A program made the position numbers and the translations under genes. DNA of 64,000 nucleotides from Isoetes taiwanensis (lineage: Eukaryota; Streptophyta; Lycopodiopsida; Isoetales; Isoetaceae): assembly GCA_021234155.1 (NCBI GenBank), contig JAJEKV010000040.1, positions 12,545,072-12,609,071 on the forward strand, given 5' to 3'. This document shows positions 47,297 to 59,560 of this stretch, in pieces. Numbering within the stretch: position 1 is the first letter of the stretch; the number at the start of each line of letters is the position of its first letter. The notes under the pieces are model-generated. The model was not told the origin of the DNA. It searched no databases and saw nothing but the letters and a program-made list of their open reading frames with translations.

Positions 47297-47455
47297 CTAT
47301 TCTATTCCATTCCATTCCATTCCATTCCATTCCATTCCATTCCATTCCATTCCATTCCATTCCATTCCATTCCATTCCATTCCATTCTATTCTATTCTAT
47401 TCTATTCTATTCTATTCTATTCTATTCTATTCTATTCTATTCTATTCTATTCCTT
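47297..47455 (+). repeat. two-block pentamer microsatellite (ATTCC)n then (ATTCT)n
   Basis: A near-perfect run of ATTCC from about 47300 to 47385 changes abruptly to ATTCT until about 47452. The Phe/Ser/Ile-rich frames over it are compositional. Confidence 0.97.
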
Positions 47456-47459
47456 AGTC

Positions 47460-49560
47460 AAAGTTGTCAACTAGATTGCTTGAGAGTTGTGTGACCCTTG
47501 TAATATTGCTCTGAAGGCTCAAGAAAAGGTCAGGACCTTGAGCTGAGAAAAGAACTTGGCATTTTCGGAGCCAAATGGTTGTTCAACCTTTGGATACTGT
47601 ATTTTCTTTAATAAGGATATTTAAAATTGGCAGGAGACTTCGAAATGGATAAACTTATGATGGGGAGATGACAAATGTAGTTGACATAGATTGCCTTCAA
47701 TATAAGTGTAGAAGTGTAGACTTTTTTCAAGCCTAAATACACCAGGACACCAGAAGTGTGGATGGAGCACGACTGCTAAATGAAAGAACATTAAGGCCTA
47801 TTTGACAATGTAAAGAACATTAAGGCCTATTTGACAATGTAAAAAACTAATGAGGCAAGTTTTTACAAGCTTCATTCTAGTTGTGAGGAAACATCTGCGT
47901 GCTATGTATCAATCATCTAGAGCTTGACCACTTGATCACATCTTGCACTTTCTGTCTAATGTTTGTAATTTGACCTATGAGCTATAATAAATTAAACCTC
48001 TTTTTGTCTTGAGTTTACAATAACCTGGTGGAAAAAAATAAAAATGTAGTTGAAATAGCATATACTAAATTATAATCAACTTAATGTTTTGAACTTAACC
48101 CCCTAAAATTGCTATTTCAAGTGTTTGATATGTGGACACAACGGTAAAACAAAGGGGAGGGGGCTAAAATAGCACATACTAAATTGTAATCACCACGAGT
48201 TTGTGGACTTAAACCTAAAAAATAGCCATTTCAAATAATTGATATATTTTTTAGAAGGGAATCTTCAAAGGGGAGTGGTGAATCAACACCATATAGTATT
48301 CCGCTTGAAATCTTATAGTATTTTGCGAATCTTGTTATACAGTATAGCAAATTTTGTACTTGCATACCCCACAAATGAGGAACTTTACGTACGGTGTAGA
48401 TTAAGGAATAAGGGGCGAATATGCCAATCCGACAGCTCTCGATGCCCGGAGTCACCCCCCGTGTGAATATGCACCCAAACCAAAGGGGGTTTAAGGGGGA
48501 TTTTAATTTAAATGCATTGAATGCAATGGTTTGTGTTAATAATGTTAATGGTAATTATGTATTGATTGTTATATAAAAAAAATTTTTGGGCCCTTCGGGC
48601 CCTAACAAAAGAAAAAAAAGAGAAACTTTAAGGGCGTGAATATTAATTATTAATTCAAGAGATTGTATAAAGCATCAAGGACATTGCATTTTCATTTAAT
48701 ACAATGCATTTTTAGCTGAAATAGTTTGTTGCAATGTGACTATTCATCTCGATATATGACAATGTTTTATGTTAGAAACATTGAAATGGACAAATGGCCA
48801 TCCAACGAGTCCATAGCAAGAATGATGTGGCCATCCCAGCGGTATATATACCACGAGTAAAATAAGAATGAATTGGACAAAATATTGACCGCTTTCGAGA
48901 AAGGATCTCAATAAATATCAGGGCACTCGATATGCCGTAATGCTTTGGCTCTTGGCATGCATCTCCTAAGAGTTTGACATAGTATACATATGGATGAGGG
49001 TGCTCCCCATCACATCATCCAATTGGAGTTTGTTAACAATGCCCTCGGTGGTGTATAATCCTTCCATGAAACATCAAATTTTTCATCATGCAAGATTGAA
49101 GACAGCAACGTATGTATATACATCAGTTCTTATTTCCAATATGTGCATTCTGTGGTACAAGTCAAGAGCTGTACAACATTTCCCCAGCTTAGCATTTGTT
49201 AGAATGATTGCAGCCATGTGTATGAAGTTTGTTTCTCTATTGCATCAAATGCCCAATTAGCTTCATATAAACTCTTATGGCAAGAAAAAATCCATTATGA
49301 GATGATCGCCTAGAGAAAGAAATTCTATCCAACCTGTGAAGAATAAGAGACCGGAGTCTTCTACCGCATTCTAAAGATTTCCGCTTCTCAGCTTCCGTAG
49401 AAGGGAGTATGCGCTGTTTCTTGTCATAACAATTCCTTGCTGTTGCATACCAACTAGATTATTCAACAAAACATGCCTTGTAAAGCATGAAATGACATAG
49501 GCATTAAGAACAAACGATGCAGATCAAAACGTTTTAAAAATACAAGAGATACCTGGCTTG
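47460..49560. other. gene-free interval
   Basis: Contains a side-by-side duplicate of ACATTAAGGCCTATTTGACAATGTAAA at about 47787-47841 and a GC hairpin TTGGGCCCTTCGGGCCCTAA near 48587-48606. It also holds recurring text near 48050-48110 and 48160-48235 (AAAATAGCA-ATACTAAATT-TAATCA). No gene is supported. Confidence 0.45.
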
Positions 49561-49575
49561 ATTGAAGCCTTAGCA

Positions 49576-49895
49576 TTATGCACAAAGACGCTCAACAAGA
49601 TCCGGATCTAAAGATACTGGACCACTCTCAAGCTTCCTTTTCAAAAATTTAACCAACGCAGAGACCTTATTCGTTGCTAAAGCCCCTCCTGGATGAGCCA
49701 ACCTTTGCAAAGGATCATATACAATTTCAATATTTTTAATTTCTAGATGACAAAACATAAGCGGGGAATTAGCATCCGATGACAATTAATTTGGAGTTTC
49801 AATCAAAATCATATACCTGGGACAAGAATCAGATGGGTCGGCTGATCTGGGTGGAAGTGTTGCAAGCTTGCTTCCACGCAATGCCCTATGCTCTT
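49576..49895 (-). CDS. possible last two exons of a small unknown gene
   Basis: On the minus strand a frame reading EIKNIEIVYDPLQRLAHPGG through a terminal DPDLVERLCA and TAA (49578-49576) follows a TCATCTAG acceptor near 49747. About 70 bp upstream a CCCAG/GTATATG donor (near 49818) ends a candidate exon opening after CAACTTTAG near 49895. Joining them keeps the frame open (HPDQPTHLILVP + EIKN...). A possible earlier segment MTPWQNVVGSVVPDWTRF lies near 50475-50420. I do not recognise the product, and the gene model is tentative. Confidence 0.4.
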
Positions 49896-51015
49896 CCTAA
49901 AGTTGCAATAAAAATTTATTACCATCATTTCAAAGACTGCTATGATGATGTGTATGTGGATAGGATTGGATTTTCAACCTCCATCTCCGCCACTAGCCTG
50001 CCTGCCACAAATACTTCTCCGCCACTAGCCTTGACAAGCCAAAAGTTCCTTCATAATGTAATGCACCCAAAAGTAAAGACCGTAAGCAAATTGCCCAAGC
50101 CTATGAGAAAATGAGCTTGGAAGAAAGTCTAAGATGTTTCAAAATCACGCTCTTTGGTATCTGCTAAAAAACCCAAACTAAACACCAAGATACAAGGACG
50201 CGATGAAGAAAGAAATGCAACCGAAATTACTGGGAGAAGAAATGCAACCTGCAACCCAAGGAATACCTTCGTTTTACAGCCCCAAATTACTGGGAGGTCG
50301 ATTTAAGGCAAAGATCCTTGCAAGAGATTTGTACTGAACAAAGGGGCCGATTTCAAAGGGGCCGATTTGGATAGGTAATCATCCGCAAGTGCAGATTCAC
50401 TCTGATTCTCTGTCCTTGCTAAAAATCTGGTCCAGTCCGGCACCACAGACCCCACAACGTTTTGCCATGGAGTCATGGGGAGAAAACCATAGAAGCACAG
50501 AAACAAAGAATACCCTCTTCCGACCTGAACTAACTTAGCCCCTATCTGTTGCCGGCCAAAAATACCCTGTGCTGAGTTCCGATCTCATGCCAAGAAGGAG
50601 CCGACATAGTTTGGTGTTGGGCGGAATGGAGATCCTTGTGTTCGGGCACCTGTGCTTGTGCCGTTCTTCTGGAGACAGTCTGGATGCTCGAATGTTGATG
50701 CTGAGGCCTAGCTAGCTGCCGGATGCTGAAGGAAGCCAATAAGTTCCCAACACATAACCCTAAAATGGGTTATCTCGAGGCTTGCATGTCTAGCAGAATA
50801 TGATACTACAAGAAAATACAATAATATAATAAAGAATATATTACATATGGGTCTAAACCATTGGAATTAGGCATCAAAATTAGTTTAAGCGTATGCGCAC
50901 TCTAGATATACTAATTAGTATACCTCATCAAATACATCCATGAAATCATATGAAAACCTTAGGAAAAAACGTACAAAAATACAAAAGAAACCCCCTGTTA
51001 TTATGCTACATATTG

Positions 51016-51985
51016 AATATATCATAAGCCCACGATTAGTGGAGCCCTATAATTGGTTTCAGAATTTAATAAGGATCAGGATTCTGGTAAGGCATATATG
51101 TGGTATAACATGGCAAATGATTGATCCAAAGAATGCTAAAAGTAGCTATGTAATTAAGGCTAAACAAGAATAAAAGTCAAATTCCTTTTGAGAGTCAAAT
51201 TGTAGAGGATCCTGCATCAAGGGAAGCTAAGTATTTTGTGAAATATTCTCCGATAGATTATAAAACATCCAAGATATGTTAATTTGAGGCTTAAAGTGTA
51301 AATTAGATAGGGATGTGGGGATTTGGTCAGACTCAATGTTGGACAAGGAGAATTGACTGGAAGGGAGTTATGAGATGCATGCAAACTATAGTGAATCAGA
51401 TCCAAAATGCTTTGAAAGGGATTGAATTTGGGATAGAAGGGCCGATTTGGTTAAGGCATCTAAGAATTTCAAAACTCGATACCTCTGGAAGAAGTCTGAT
51501 CTACCACGATTTGTGTGAGCTGTGCTGCTTTTGTTGTTGCTTTCACATTATTCGTTTGTCATGTTTCTTAAAACGATAAGATTAAGCTAAGAAAATGGTA
51601 ATATTTTGCAAATAACTTTTCAATTAATGAAAAACAAAGTACATGATGAAAGATAAAGGAGAACATTTGCCCAAGCAATGGTAGCTGGGCAACAACTCAT
51701 ATATTGTCTAATCACACTCTACATCCCACCTTACAGAATAAATACACCTTGGATATCTACAATGTAGAGTGTCCTTTCTGGCTTTGAATCATTCTTTCTG
51801 AGTAAGTGCTTTGTAGGACAGGCATACTTTATATCTCAACTGAGGAATTAAAGCCCGAGGTTGCAATTCTGCATTTCTGAAGAGTTTCATGCATCATCTC
51901 TTCGAGATGAGCCATAACAACCGTGCCACGGATGAAAAGCTAACTTCTTTACTCGTGGCTACCTAGTAGAATAAATGCCATTGAA
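51016..51985 (-). mobile_element. LINE fragment, copy 1 (3' region with zinc-finger end)
   Basis: Positions 51016-51629 match 52470-53083, and 51630-51985 match 55622-55960. So one element is present twice, and in the second copy the two parts are split. The 51630-51985 part corresponds to the Cys-rich C-terminal segment described for copy 2. No reading frame is intact. Confidence 0.75.
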
Positions 51986-53083
51986 CTGATTTAGATCTCT
52001 AAAATGTTTAGACCCTAAAGTTGTTTTACATAGATTTTGGTGTTTCCTTGAAAAAATATATTCAAGCACCATGTTAAGCATGTATTCAAGGATTTGAACC
52101 TTATAAAATCCTTCTATTTAGCATGTGTAATTATAGAATCTTTTTGAAGTAAAAAGGAAAAATAGTAGATGAACACATGAGCTTAGCTTAAGGAGGTGCA
52201 AGATGCATAATTTATCACTGAAGTAACAGTTCCTTATTAAATTCTAGACTTCAAAATATCCAAATTTATGGTTCTAAAATATGAACATATGTGCAGACAT
52301 TGATAATGTAGAGTTCTAAAGATTCACTTGTATTTAACATGGCCACAAATCCAAAGATTATACCCTTTATAGCTCTATATGCCCTCAAAGTTAAATTTAA
52401 GACACTATTTGGAGCGTGTAAAATTGCATAACCTTTTTGACGCAAAATATGAGTAGATGAACTGAACATGAATATGTCATAAGCCTAGGATTATGGAGCC
52501 CTATAACTGGTTTTAGAATTTAATAAGGATCGTGATTCTAGTAAGGCATATATGTGGTATAACATGGCAAATGATTGATCCAAAAAATGCTAAAAGTATC
52601 TATGTAAATAAGGCTAAACAAGAATAAAAGTCAAATTCCTTTTGAGAGTCAAATTGTAGAGGATCGAGCATCAAGGAAAGCTAAGTATTTTGTGAAGTAT
52701 TCTCCGGTAGATTATAAAGCATCCAAGATATATTAATTTGAGGCTTAAAGTGTAAATTAGACAGGGATGTGCGGATAAAGTCAGATTCAATGTTGGACAA
52801 GGAGAATTGAATGAAAGAAATTTATGAGATGCATGCAAATTGTAGTGAATCAGATCGAAAATGAATTGAAAGGGATTGAATTTGGGATAGAAGGATCCAT
52901 TTGGCTAAGACATCTAAGAATTTTAAAACTCGATGCCTCTAGAAGAAGTCTTATCTATCACGATTTGTGTGAATTGTGCTACTTTTGTTGTTGCTTTCAC
53001 GTTATTCGTTCTTCATGTTTCTCAAAACGATAAGACCAAGGTAAGAAAAAGGTAATATTTTGCAAATAACTTTTCAATTAATG

Positions 53084-53139
53084 AGAATGAGAATGAGAAT
53101 GAGAATGAGAATGAGAATGAGAATGAGAATGAGAATGAT
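53084..53139 (+). repeat. (GAGAAT)n microsatellite at the LINE 3' end
   Basis: About nine units of AATGAG follow TTCAATT and end at the TTTTTTATCGTCCAC start of the LINE 3' end (read from the plus strand). It is best seen as the element's own tail, not an independent satellite. Confidence 0.85.
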
Positions 53140-55621
53140 TTTTTATCGTCCACTGAGGCCAATCGGGTATGGGACCCATAAGGCAGCAAACTTATTACTG
53201 TCCGGGTTAAAAAAACCCCGCCTCGAAGGGTTTTCGAGGGAAAAACTATGGCAGTAATAAGAATGCTGTCAAACTGTACAAGTATACATCATCATCAAAT
53301 ATTAATGTATATATACATGTCAAGTGTGTGCCCGAGGACATAGCTGATCTCGCATGTCCATAATCTCCTGAAGGTATGATCCCAGCACCCGTACGGATGC
53401 TGTGCTCAATGTCACATGTAACGGCTGGCCAGGTCTGACCAACTCAACATAGCGCGTCCGGATTTGATCATATGCTGGGCAACTTTGAAGGGTATGAGAT
53501 TCATCCTCAATGACTCCCATTTGACAGCATTAACAGAGCCTGTCCTGGCATGGCTCACCAATTCATCTGCCCGTCTCAATTCGAAGATGATGTGCCCCTG
53601 TGCGAATGGAGGCAATGAGTCTCTGCCTTTTCATGGGCAAGTGGGTATGCAGGTAGCATTGCGGGCCTCGTTCCAATGTGGAATTTATGTGGCGCTGGTA
53701 GTGTGCTGTCTTGACATGTTCAAGGGCATTGGCATCCTAAAGCTTGCTGAGGAAGCAAGCGTCAAGATATTGCCTCAAGCTATGGCGATCTGCCTCTGTT
53801 TGCACATGTATGCACCTGTGCTCCTGCACATTCCATCTAGCCAACCATTGAGCTCTCTTTTCCCTCTAGCAGGCCTTGCAGCGCTGTGGCCCCATTGCCA
53901 TGATATAAGCTAGTTTAGGGAGATGAGCACCGTCCATATTGACCATCTTCTGAAAATAGACAATGTGGCGATCAAGGGTCACCCTCTGAAGAGGCAAGAA
54001 TCCTGTCTTCTACAGTAGAATTTGATACGGGACTATGGACTTCACCCCTAGTGCTCGTACTAAGAAGGCTTTCTGCACCTGCTCCAAGTCATTCCAAGTA
54101 GCAAGTGATACTACTGGGCCCCATACTTCAACCCTGTATAAAAGGACAGGCTCCACTAAGACCTTGAACAGGTGTGACTGATGGGCCCAATCATACAACT
54201 CCGCTCTATGACTATTATTTAATATTTCATATAGTGCCTTCCAGCCTGCCGTCACTTGTAGCCGTATGGATGTGTCCCAGTGCATAGTAGAAGGAAACTC
54301 CACTCCCAAATATTTGTATGTGGATGCTACTTCCACATTCATACCGGTGGCGAAGGAGGGATCCCTCATTGATGTGAAGATGATATGAAAACCACCTTAG
54401 TCTTGGCCAGGTTGACGCCCATATCAGTCGCTTGGCAGAATGTGTCCAGGGCATCGAGATGTCATTGCATGTCTGTTGGTGTGTAAGCTAGGAGGTCCAC
54501 ATCATCAGCATATATTAACTGTCTGATGATCTGGTAGAGAAGGTGAGCTCCATCGCCCCTATTATCAGCAAGCCAGCTCTCCAATTGATCAATGTAAAGC
54601 CCAAACAATGTTGGGGAGAGAGGGCATCCCTGATTTACCCCGATACTACTATCAAATGGTTGGATTGTCGGCTGCAACCAACCTGAGCATCTTTCATATA
54701 GCATGTACACTGCATTCTGCAAATCTACAGGAACCCCCAGTTGTTGCAATCTTGCCCATAGTTTTTCCTAAGGTACAGTGTTAAACGCCTTCGTAAAATC
54801 CACAAAGCAACAATATAGATCCTGACGGCGGTTCCTGCTGTCTTCAACCAGAGTTCGCAACGTGAAGATGTGGTCAATGGTTGAGTGCTGGGGTCTGACC
54901 TGCCTGGGTGAGGGCCCGCACCTCTGCTATCTCTGTCCCAAACTGTCGCCAACTGTTGCTTTCGAGAATCCCAAAGCCAGCGCTTTGCAAACACTGAACT
55001 GACCATGATTGTTCGGTAATTGGCTGGGCAGTGTGGGTCACCTGCCTTATAGATGGGAACAACTTTGCTATTGGTGCACTGCAGCAGGAAGCCTTCCTGT
55101 AATGCCTTGTTGAACAAGGCGGTCAACACTGGTATTATGGACGGCCCCCGCCCACTTAAGCAATTTCGCCGCATACCATCCAGTCGGGGGCTTTCCCATT
55201 GGCAAGACGCCGTAAGCCTTGTTCCACGTCCGAATGCGGATTTCCAAAGACCGGGCCTTCTTGCGGGGTAATGCCGCATGTGCATCCCGAGAGTCGATAG
55301 TTGTTCCAAGTATTACCTCCATCGCCGGGAGTGATATTCCCCGTGGGTCATCGGCTTTCTAAGAACCCTTCGCCAGAAGGTCCTGGGGTAACGTTCCAGG
55401 AGGTAAAACGTTTCCCTTTGATGCGCTGCAATGTACCTGGCTTTCTTAGCTTTAAGGAAGACGCGGTACCGTCTGACTGCATGTGGGCGTAAAACATGGT
55501 CTGTGACTTGGCAGAGCCAGCGTTTGTGTTCCTTGCACTCTGCATCAAACCATTGATTACGTGGGAAGGTTGTGTTCCTGGAGGTCCGTCGCGGGCGCCT
55601 TATCCCAAAGCACCTCTCTAG
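53084..55621 (-). mobile_element. nested LINE with RT, ending in a hexamer microsatellite
   Basis: Minus-strand order: FPRNQWFDAECKEHKRWLC and RYRVFLKAKKARYIAA (endonuclease-RT linker, 55560-55430), YRTIMVSSVFAKRW (near 55010), FVDFTKAFNTVP-like motif A across frames (near 54800-54780), SIGVNQGCPLSPTLFGLYID (54655-54590, motif B), LIYADDVDLLAY (54515-54480, catalytic motif C), KYLGVEFPS (54320), and a C-terminal EDESHTLQSCPAYDQIRTRY. The 3' end GTGGACGATAAAAAAT passes into (CATTCT)n at 53139-53084. The 5' end is truncated in the linker. Stops and shifts occur, but the catalytic boxes are intact, so decay is moderate. It lies inside another LINE. Confidence 0.9.
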
Positions 55622-56837
55622 AAACAAAGTACATGATGAATGATATAGGAGAACACTTGTCCAAGCAATGGTAGCTGGGCAACATCTCATATATTGTCTA
55701 ATCACATTCTACATCCCACCTCACAGAATAAATACACCTTAGCTATCTACAATGTAGAGTGTCATTTCTGGCTCTGAATCATTCTTTCTGAGTGGATGCT
55801 TGGTAGGACATGTATATTTTATATCTCAACTGAGGAATTAAAGCCCCCAGTTGCAATTCTGCATTCCTGAAGACTTTCATGCATCACCCGTTCGAGATGA
55901 GCCATAACAACCATGCCTTACACAGATGAAAAGCTAACTTCTTTACTCGTAGCCACCTAGTAGGATAAATGCCCATCAAAGCCTCTTGACTTCGAGATGC
56001 GATGTGGAATAATGCTTGACCCAATTCTAGATAGATTGAATCTCTGTACATAGGAACAGACAGTGCTCTAAGGTTCCGGTGGGGAGACCACACATTGGAC
56101 AAAAATCCCTAACGAATATCTTTATCCTGTGGACCCAAGTGTTGACCCTACTGATGCACAATCTGCCATACTATATTGTGGGTCTTAGCTAGTAAAATAT
56201 TGGAAAAATATTATTCCACATCCACTTCCAAATTTGACTCCAATCATCTCCTGGACCTTTAAAGACATCCATCTGCAGGAGAGATCAATATTTAGATTAC
56301 ATCGCCATATCTATCCACTGCCATGTGGAGGTCTAGCAGGAGATTGTTATCCATTCATTCTAAATCAAACAATCATGTTTCTTGAGTCGAAATTGGTTAC
56401 AGAACAATTACCATGGTGCCAACTGATCATCCAAATAGCAATCTTCCACAAAACAAACCCCATGTTGTGTCCACCTATACTGTATCCGAGGATCCACATA
56501 TGTGGTCAACAAGGAAGGTAATGCATTTGGTGTTAGCAAAATCCAACATAGTGACGAAGACAATTGGATGCAAGCTGGGACATCGATATCAAACAGTAGG
56601 TGAACCTGCTTCCAAGCTCGCAAGAGGCCCTTTAGGAATGCAAAGGCATTGACATATAGTTTGATATCAGAAAATAGCACCCAAGGGAGCTGCACAGTAA
56701 TTGGCGGCTTATGAAAGACAATCGAGTGAGATAGAGACCGATGAAACAACATTAATGTAGGGTAATTAATCTCATTCCCAAGACATTTCTAGATGAACTT
56801 GGAGATAAGGACCTTGCTAGGGAGAGAAGAGGGATTT

Positions 56838-58560
56838 GATATGGATATAATTCCTGAAACCATAGACCATATCTCTAAAATAATTGAATGGGTTGTTATA
56901 AAAAAAAATATAGAACATTAGCTCACTGGTTAGATTGGTTAAAATAGTTTTATTACGTCATTGAGTTATTTTGGTAGGTTCAAGCCCCCGTATTTCATAT
57001 TCTAAAACCTTAGGCGAAGCGGTATAGACGCCCGATATTCCATCAAAAACTTTAGGCAAGCTCGTATTTGACATTTCAAAATAATAGATGCCCCCAATCA
57101 TAAATGACTATAAGCGAAACGAGAGGTACCCAGAGGCTCCAACATATGGTCTAGGTCGTGGGATCAATGGATCCGACGACTGTGGTAGTCGAGGGTGCAC
57201 CTCCTTTAGAATATGTAGCACAATAACAGGGGTTCCAGGGGGATTTAATATGGATATAATTCCTGAAACCATAGACCATATCCCTAAAATAATTGAATTG
57301 GTTGTTATAAAAAAAGAAATATAGATTTAAGATAAAAAAATAATCATGTTAGCTCACTGGTTAGATTGGTTAAAGTAGTTTTAATATAATATTGAGCTAT
57401 TTTGGTAGAGGTTCGAGCCCCCCGTATTTCATATTCTAAAACCTTAGGCAAAGCCGTATAGAAGCCCAATATTCCATGAAAACCTTAGGCAAACTCGTAT
57501 TTGATATTTCAAAATAATAGGTGCCCCCAATCATAAACGACCTATAGTTATAATCCCTAAAACCATAGATCATATCCCTAAAATAATTGAATGGGTTGTT
57601 ATAAAAAAAATATAGATTTAAAATAAAAAATAAACACGTTAGCTCACTGATTAGATTGATTAAAGTAGTCTTATTAGATTGATTTATTTTAATAGAGGTT
57701 CAAGCCCCCGTATTTCATATTCTAAATCCTTAGCAAAGCCGTATAAAGGCCTGATATTCCATGGATATAATTCTTGAAACCATAGACCATATCCCTAAAA
57801 TAATTGAATGGGTTGTTATAAAAAAAACATAGATTTAAGATAAAAAATAATCACGTGAGCTCATAGGTTAGATTGGTTAAAGTAGTCTTATTAGGATATT
57901 GATTTATTTTGATAGAGGTTCAAGCCCCCATATTTCATATTCTAAAACCTTAGGCAAAGCCATATAAAGGCCTGATATTCCATCAAAACCTGAGGCAATT
58001 TCGTATTTGACATTTCAAAATAATAGGTGCACCCAATCATACATGACCTTAAGCAAAATGAGAGGCGCCCAGAGGCTTCAACATACGGTCTGGGCTGTAG
58101 GATCGACAGATCCGACGACTGTGGTAGTCAAGCGTGCATCTCGTTTAGAATATGTAGCACAATAACAGGGGTTCCGAAGGGATTTAATATGGATATAATT
58201 CCTGAAACTATAGACCATATACCTAAAATAATTGAATTGGTTGTTATAAAAAAAAAGAAAAGTTGATTTAAGATAAAAAAAAATAATCATGTTAGCTCAT
58301 TGGTTGGATTGGTTAAAGTAGTCTTAATATAACATTGAGTTATTTTGGTAGAAGTTCGAGCTCCCCGTATTTCATATTCTAAAACCTTAGCCGAAGTCGT
58401 ATAGAGGCCCAATATTCCATCAAAACCTTAGGCAAACTCGTATTTAGTATTTCAAAGTAATAGGTGCTGCCAATCATAAACGACCTATGGATATAATTCT
58501 TGAAACCATAGATCATATCCCTAAAATAATTGAATGGATTATTATAAAAAAAACCCAGTC
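56838..58560 (+). repeat. tandem array of 220-430 bp units carrying tRNA-like A/B boxes
   Basis: Units start with ATGGATATAATTC-TGAAACCATAG near 56838, 57250, 57541 (weaker), 57760, 58189 and 58489, giving lengths of about 412, 291, 219, 429 and 300 bp. Each contains GTTAGCTCACTGGTTAGATT (A-box-like) and, about 45 bases on, AGGTTCGAGCCCC or a close variant (B-box-like), then CGTATTTCATATTCTAAAACC. Two longer units add an extra block (GAGGC-CCCAGAGGCT ... AACAGGGGTTCC). The mix of long and short units suggests unequal exchange in an array founded by a tRNA-derived SINE. Confidence 0.85.
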
Positions 58561-59560
58561 CGAACTAGAATCCTAGACCTGACATCCGTCTCAGTCAATC
58601 CCTTGACGGTATTATCACTCTACTACTAGCCTGAGCCTTACTAGCATAGTGTCTTTTTACTTCCCATATTTAAAAAAAAAAAACCTTTTATCAGCAATTC
58701 ATAACTGTAAAGATACCATCATTCACTTTATACTACTGTATGTTTTTGTCTACTATCAGGTTTGAGCATAGGGTTGTCTTAGACACATCTATATGTTCTT
58801 GAACTCTTAAACATCTCCATGGTCTAATATTACGACCATTGGTCAGTATCTACCTTTTATTTTATGAGAAAATTCCTAGGACTTTCCATGCCCCATCTAG
58901 TCTATTAAACCAGATTGAATTATTTTACCTTGTTTATGCTCATCATCCATCAAATAGGTTGTATATTACAACATTGGTGTACATCTACCATGTAGACTAC
59001 CACTCTGGGTAAATATTCCTTCTGGTCAGAGGTCTGCTATCAACAGCCACACATAAGCAATTTATTGCCTTATAAGTATCATTTATCTTTATGGAATAGC
59101 CAGCATTTATCTTAGCCCATTCTATCTAACTTATGCACACATGAATCTATATGCATTAGTATGTGTAATCTGTATTTTATACTGGATCATGAAAATTTAA
59201 AGCAGACTTCCATAGTTCTGATATAAATATTCCAGAATTGTTTTACAAAATTTATCTTGCATCTTGGGCATTTCTGACCGATAATGCCTTTCACAAACAT
59301 AAGTTATATCCTATATACTGAACCAGTAATCTTATATCCATAAACTTTTAAACATGTTCGGCTGAACCAACTAGTCAGTCATCATACAATCTTAAAGGAC
59401 AAAACTTCTATTATAAGTTAAAGCAAGTTGTAGAAATGCAAATATAAGAGATATAACCCTGATATTTTAACCAGCCCATATGCTGCTGTAGAAAGAAGCT
59501 CGTAGCTAAATCATCCTCAGAATAGATCCATCCTTCTAGCCATACCCAACTATTAAAGCA
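58561..59560. other. interval after the tandem array
   Basis: No supported gene. The opening bases (58565-58625), read on the minus strand, have another weak tRNA-like pair (GTAGTAGAGTGATAA and AGGATTCTAGTTC), possibly a further SINE relic. The rest is AT-rich. Confidence 0.35.

Larger units (their letters stand above)
52470..56890 (-). mobile_element. LINE copy 2, interrupted by a younger LINE
   Basis: The outer element comprises 52470-53083 and 55622 to about 56890. On the minus strand the right part shows PALP..Y.DPRIQYRWTQHG near 56490 and CPMCGLPTGTLEHCLF across frames near 56095-56045, the usual zinc-finger-like C-terminus of plant L1-type ORF2 (C..C....T.EH.LF.C). The left part is its 3' untranslated end. 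The interruption falls within AATGA / AAACAAAG text that is contiguous in copy 1 (about 51625-51635), showing where the younger element entered. Confidence 0.75.

Noticed and set aside
47247-47494. Phe/His/Ser-Ile repeat proteins
   Set aside because: Translation of a pentamer microsatellite, which is open in every frame without stops.
48587-48606. GGGCCC TTCG GGGCCC hairpin as a transcription terminator
   Set aside because: The context is eukaryotic nuclear DNA with no gene ending there; it is merely a short palindrome.
57351-57421. A functional tRNA gene inside the array
   Set aside because: A- and B-like boxes are present, but the spacing is long and no complete cloverleaf with an acceptor stem can be drawn.
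56838-58560. CRISPR-like or bacterial repeat array
   Set aside because: Units are 220-430 bp with tRNA-like boxes in a eukaryotic context; there are no short repeats with unique spacers.
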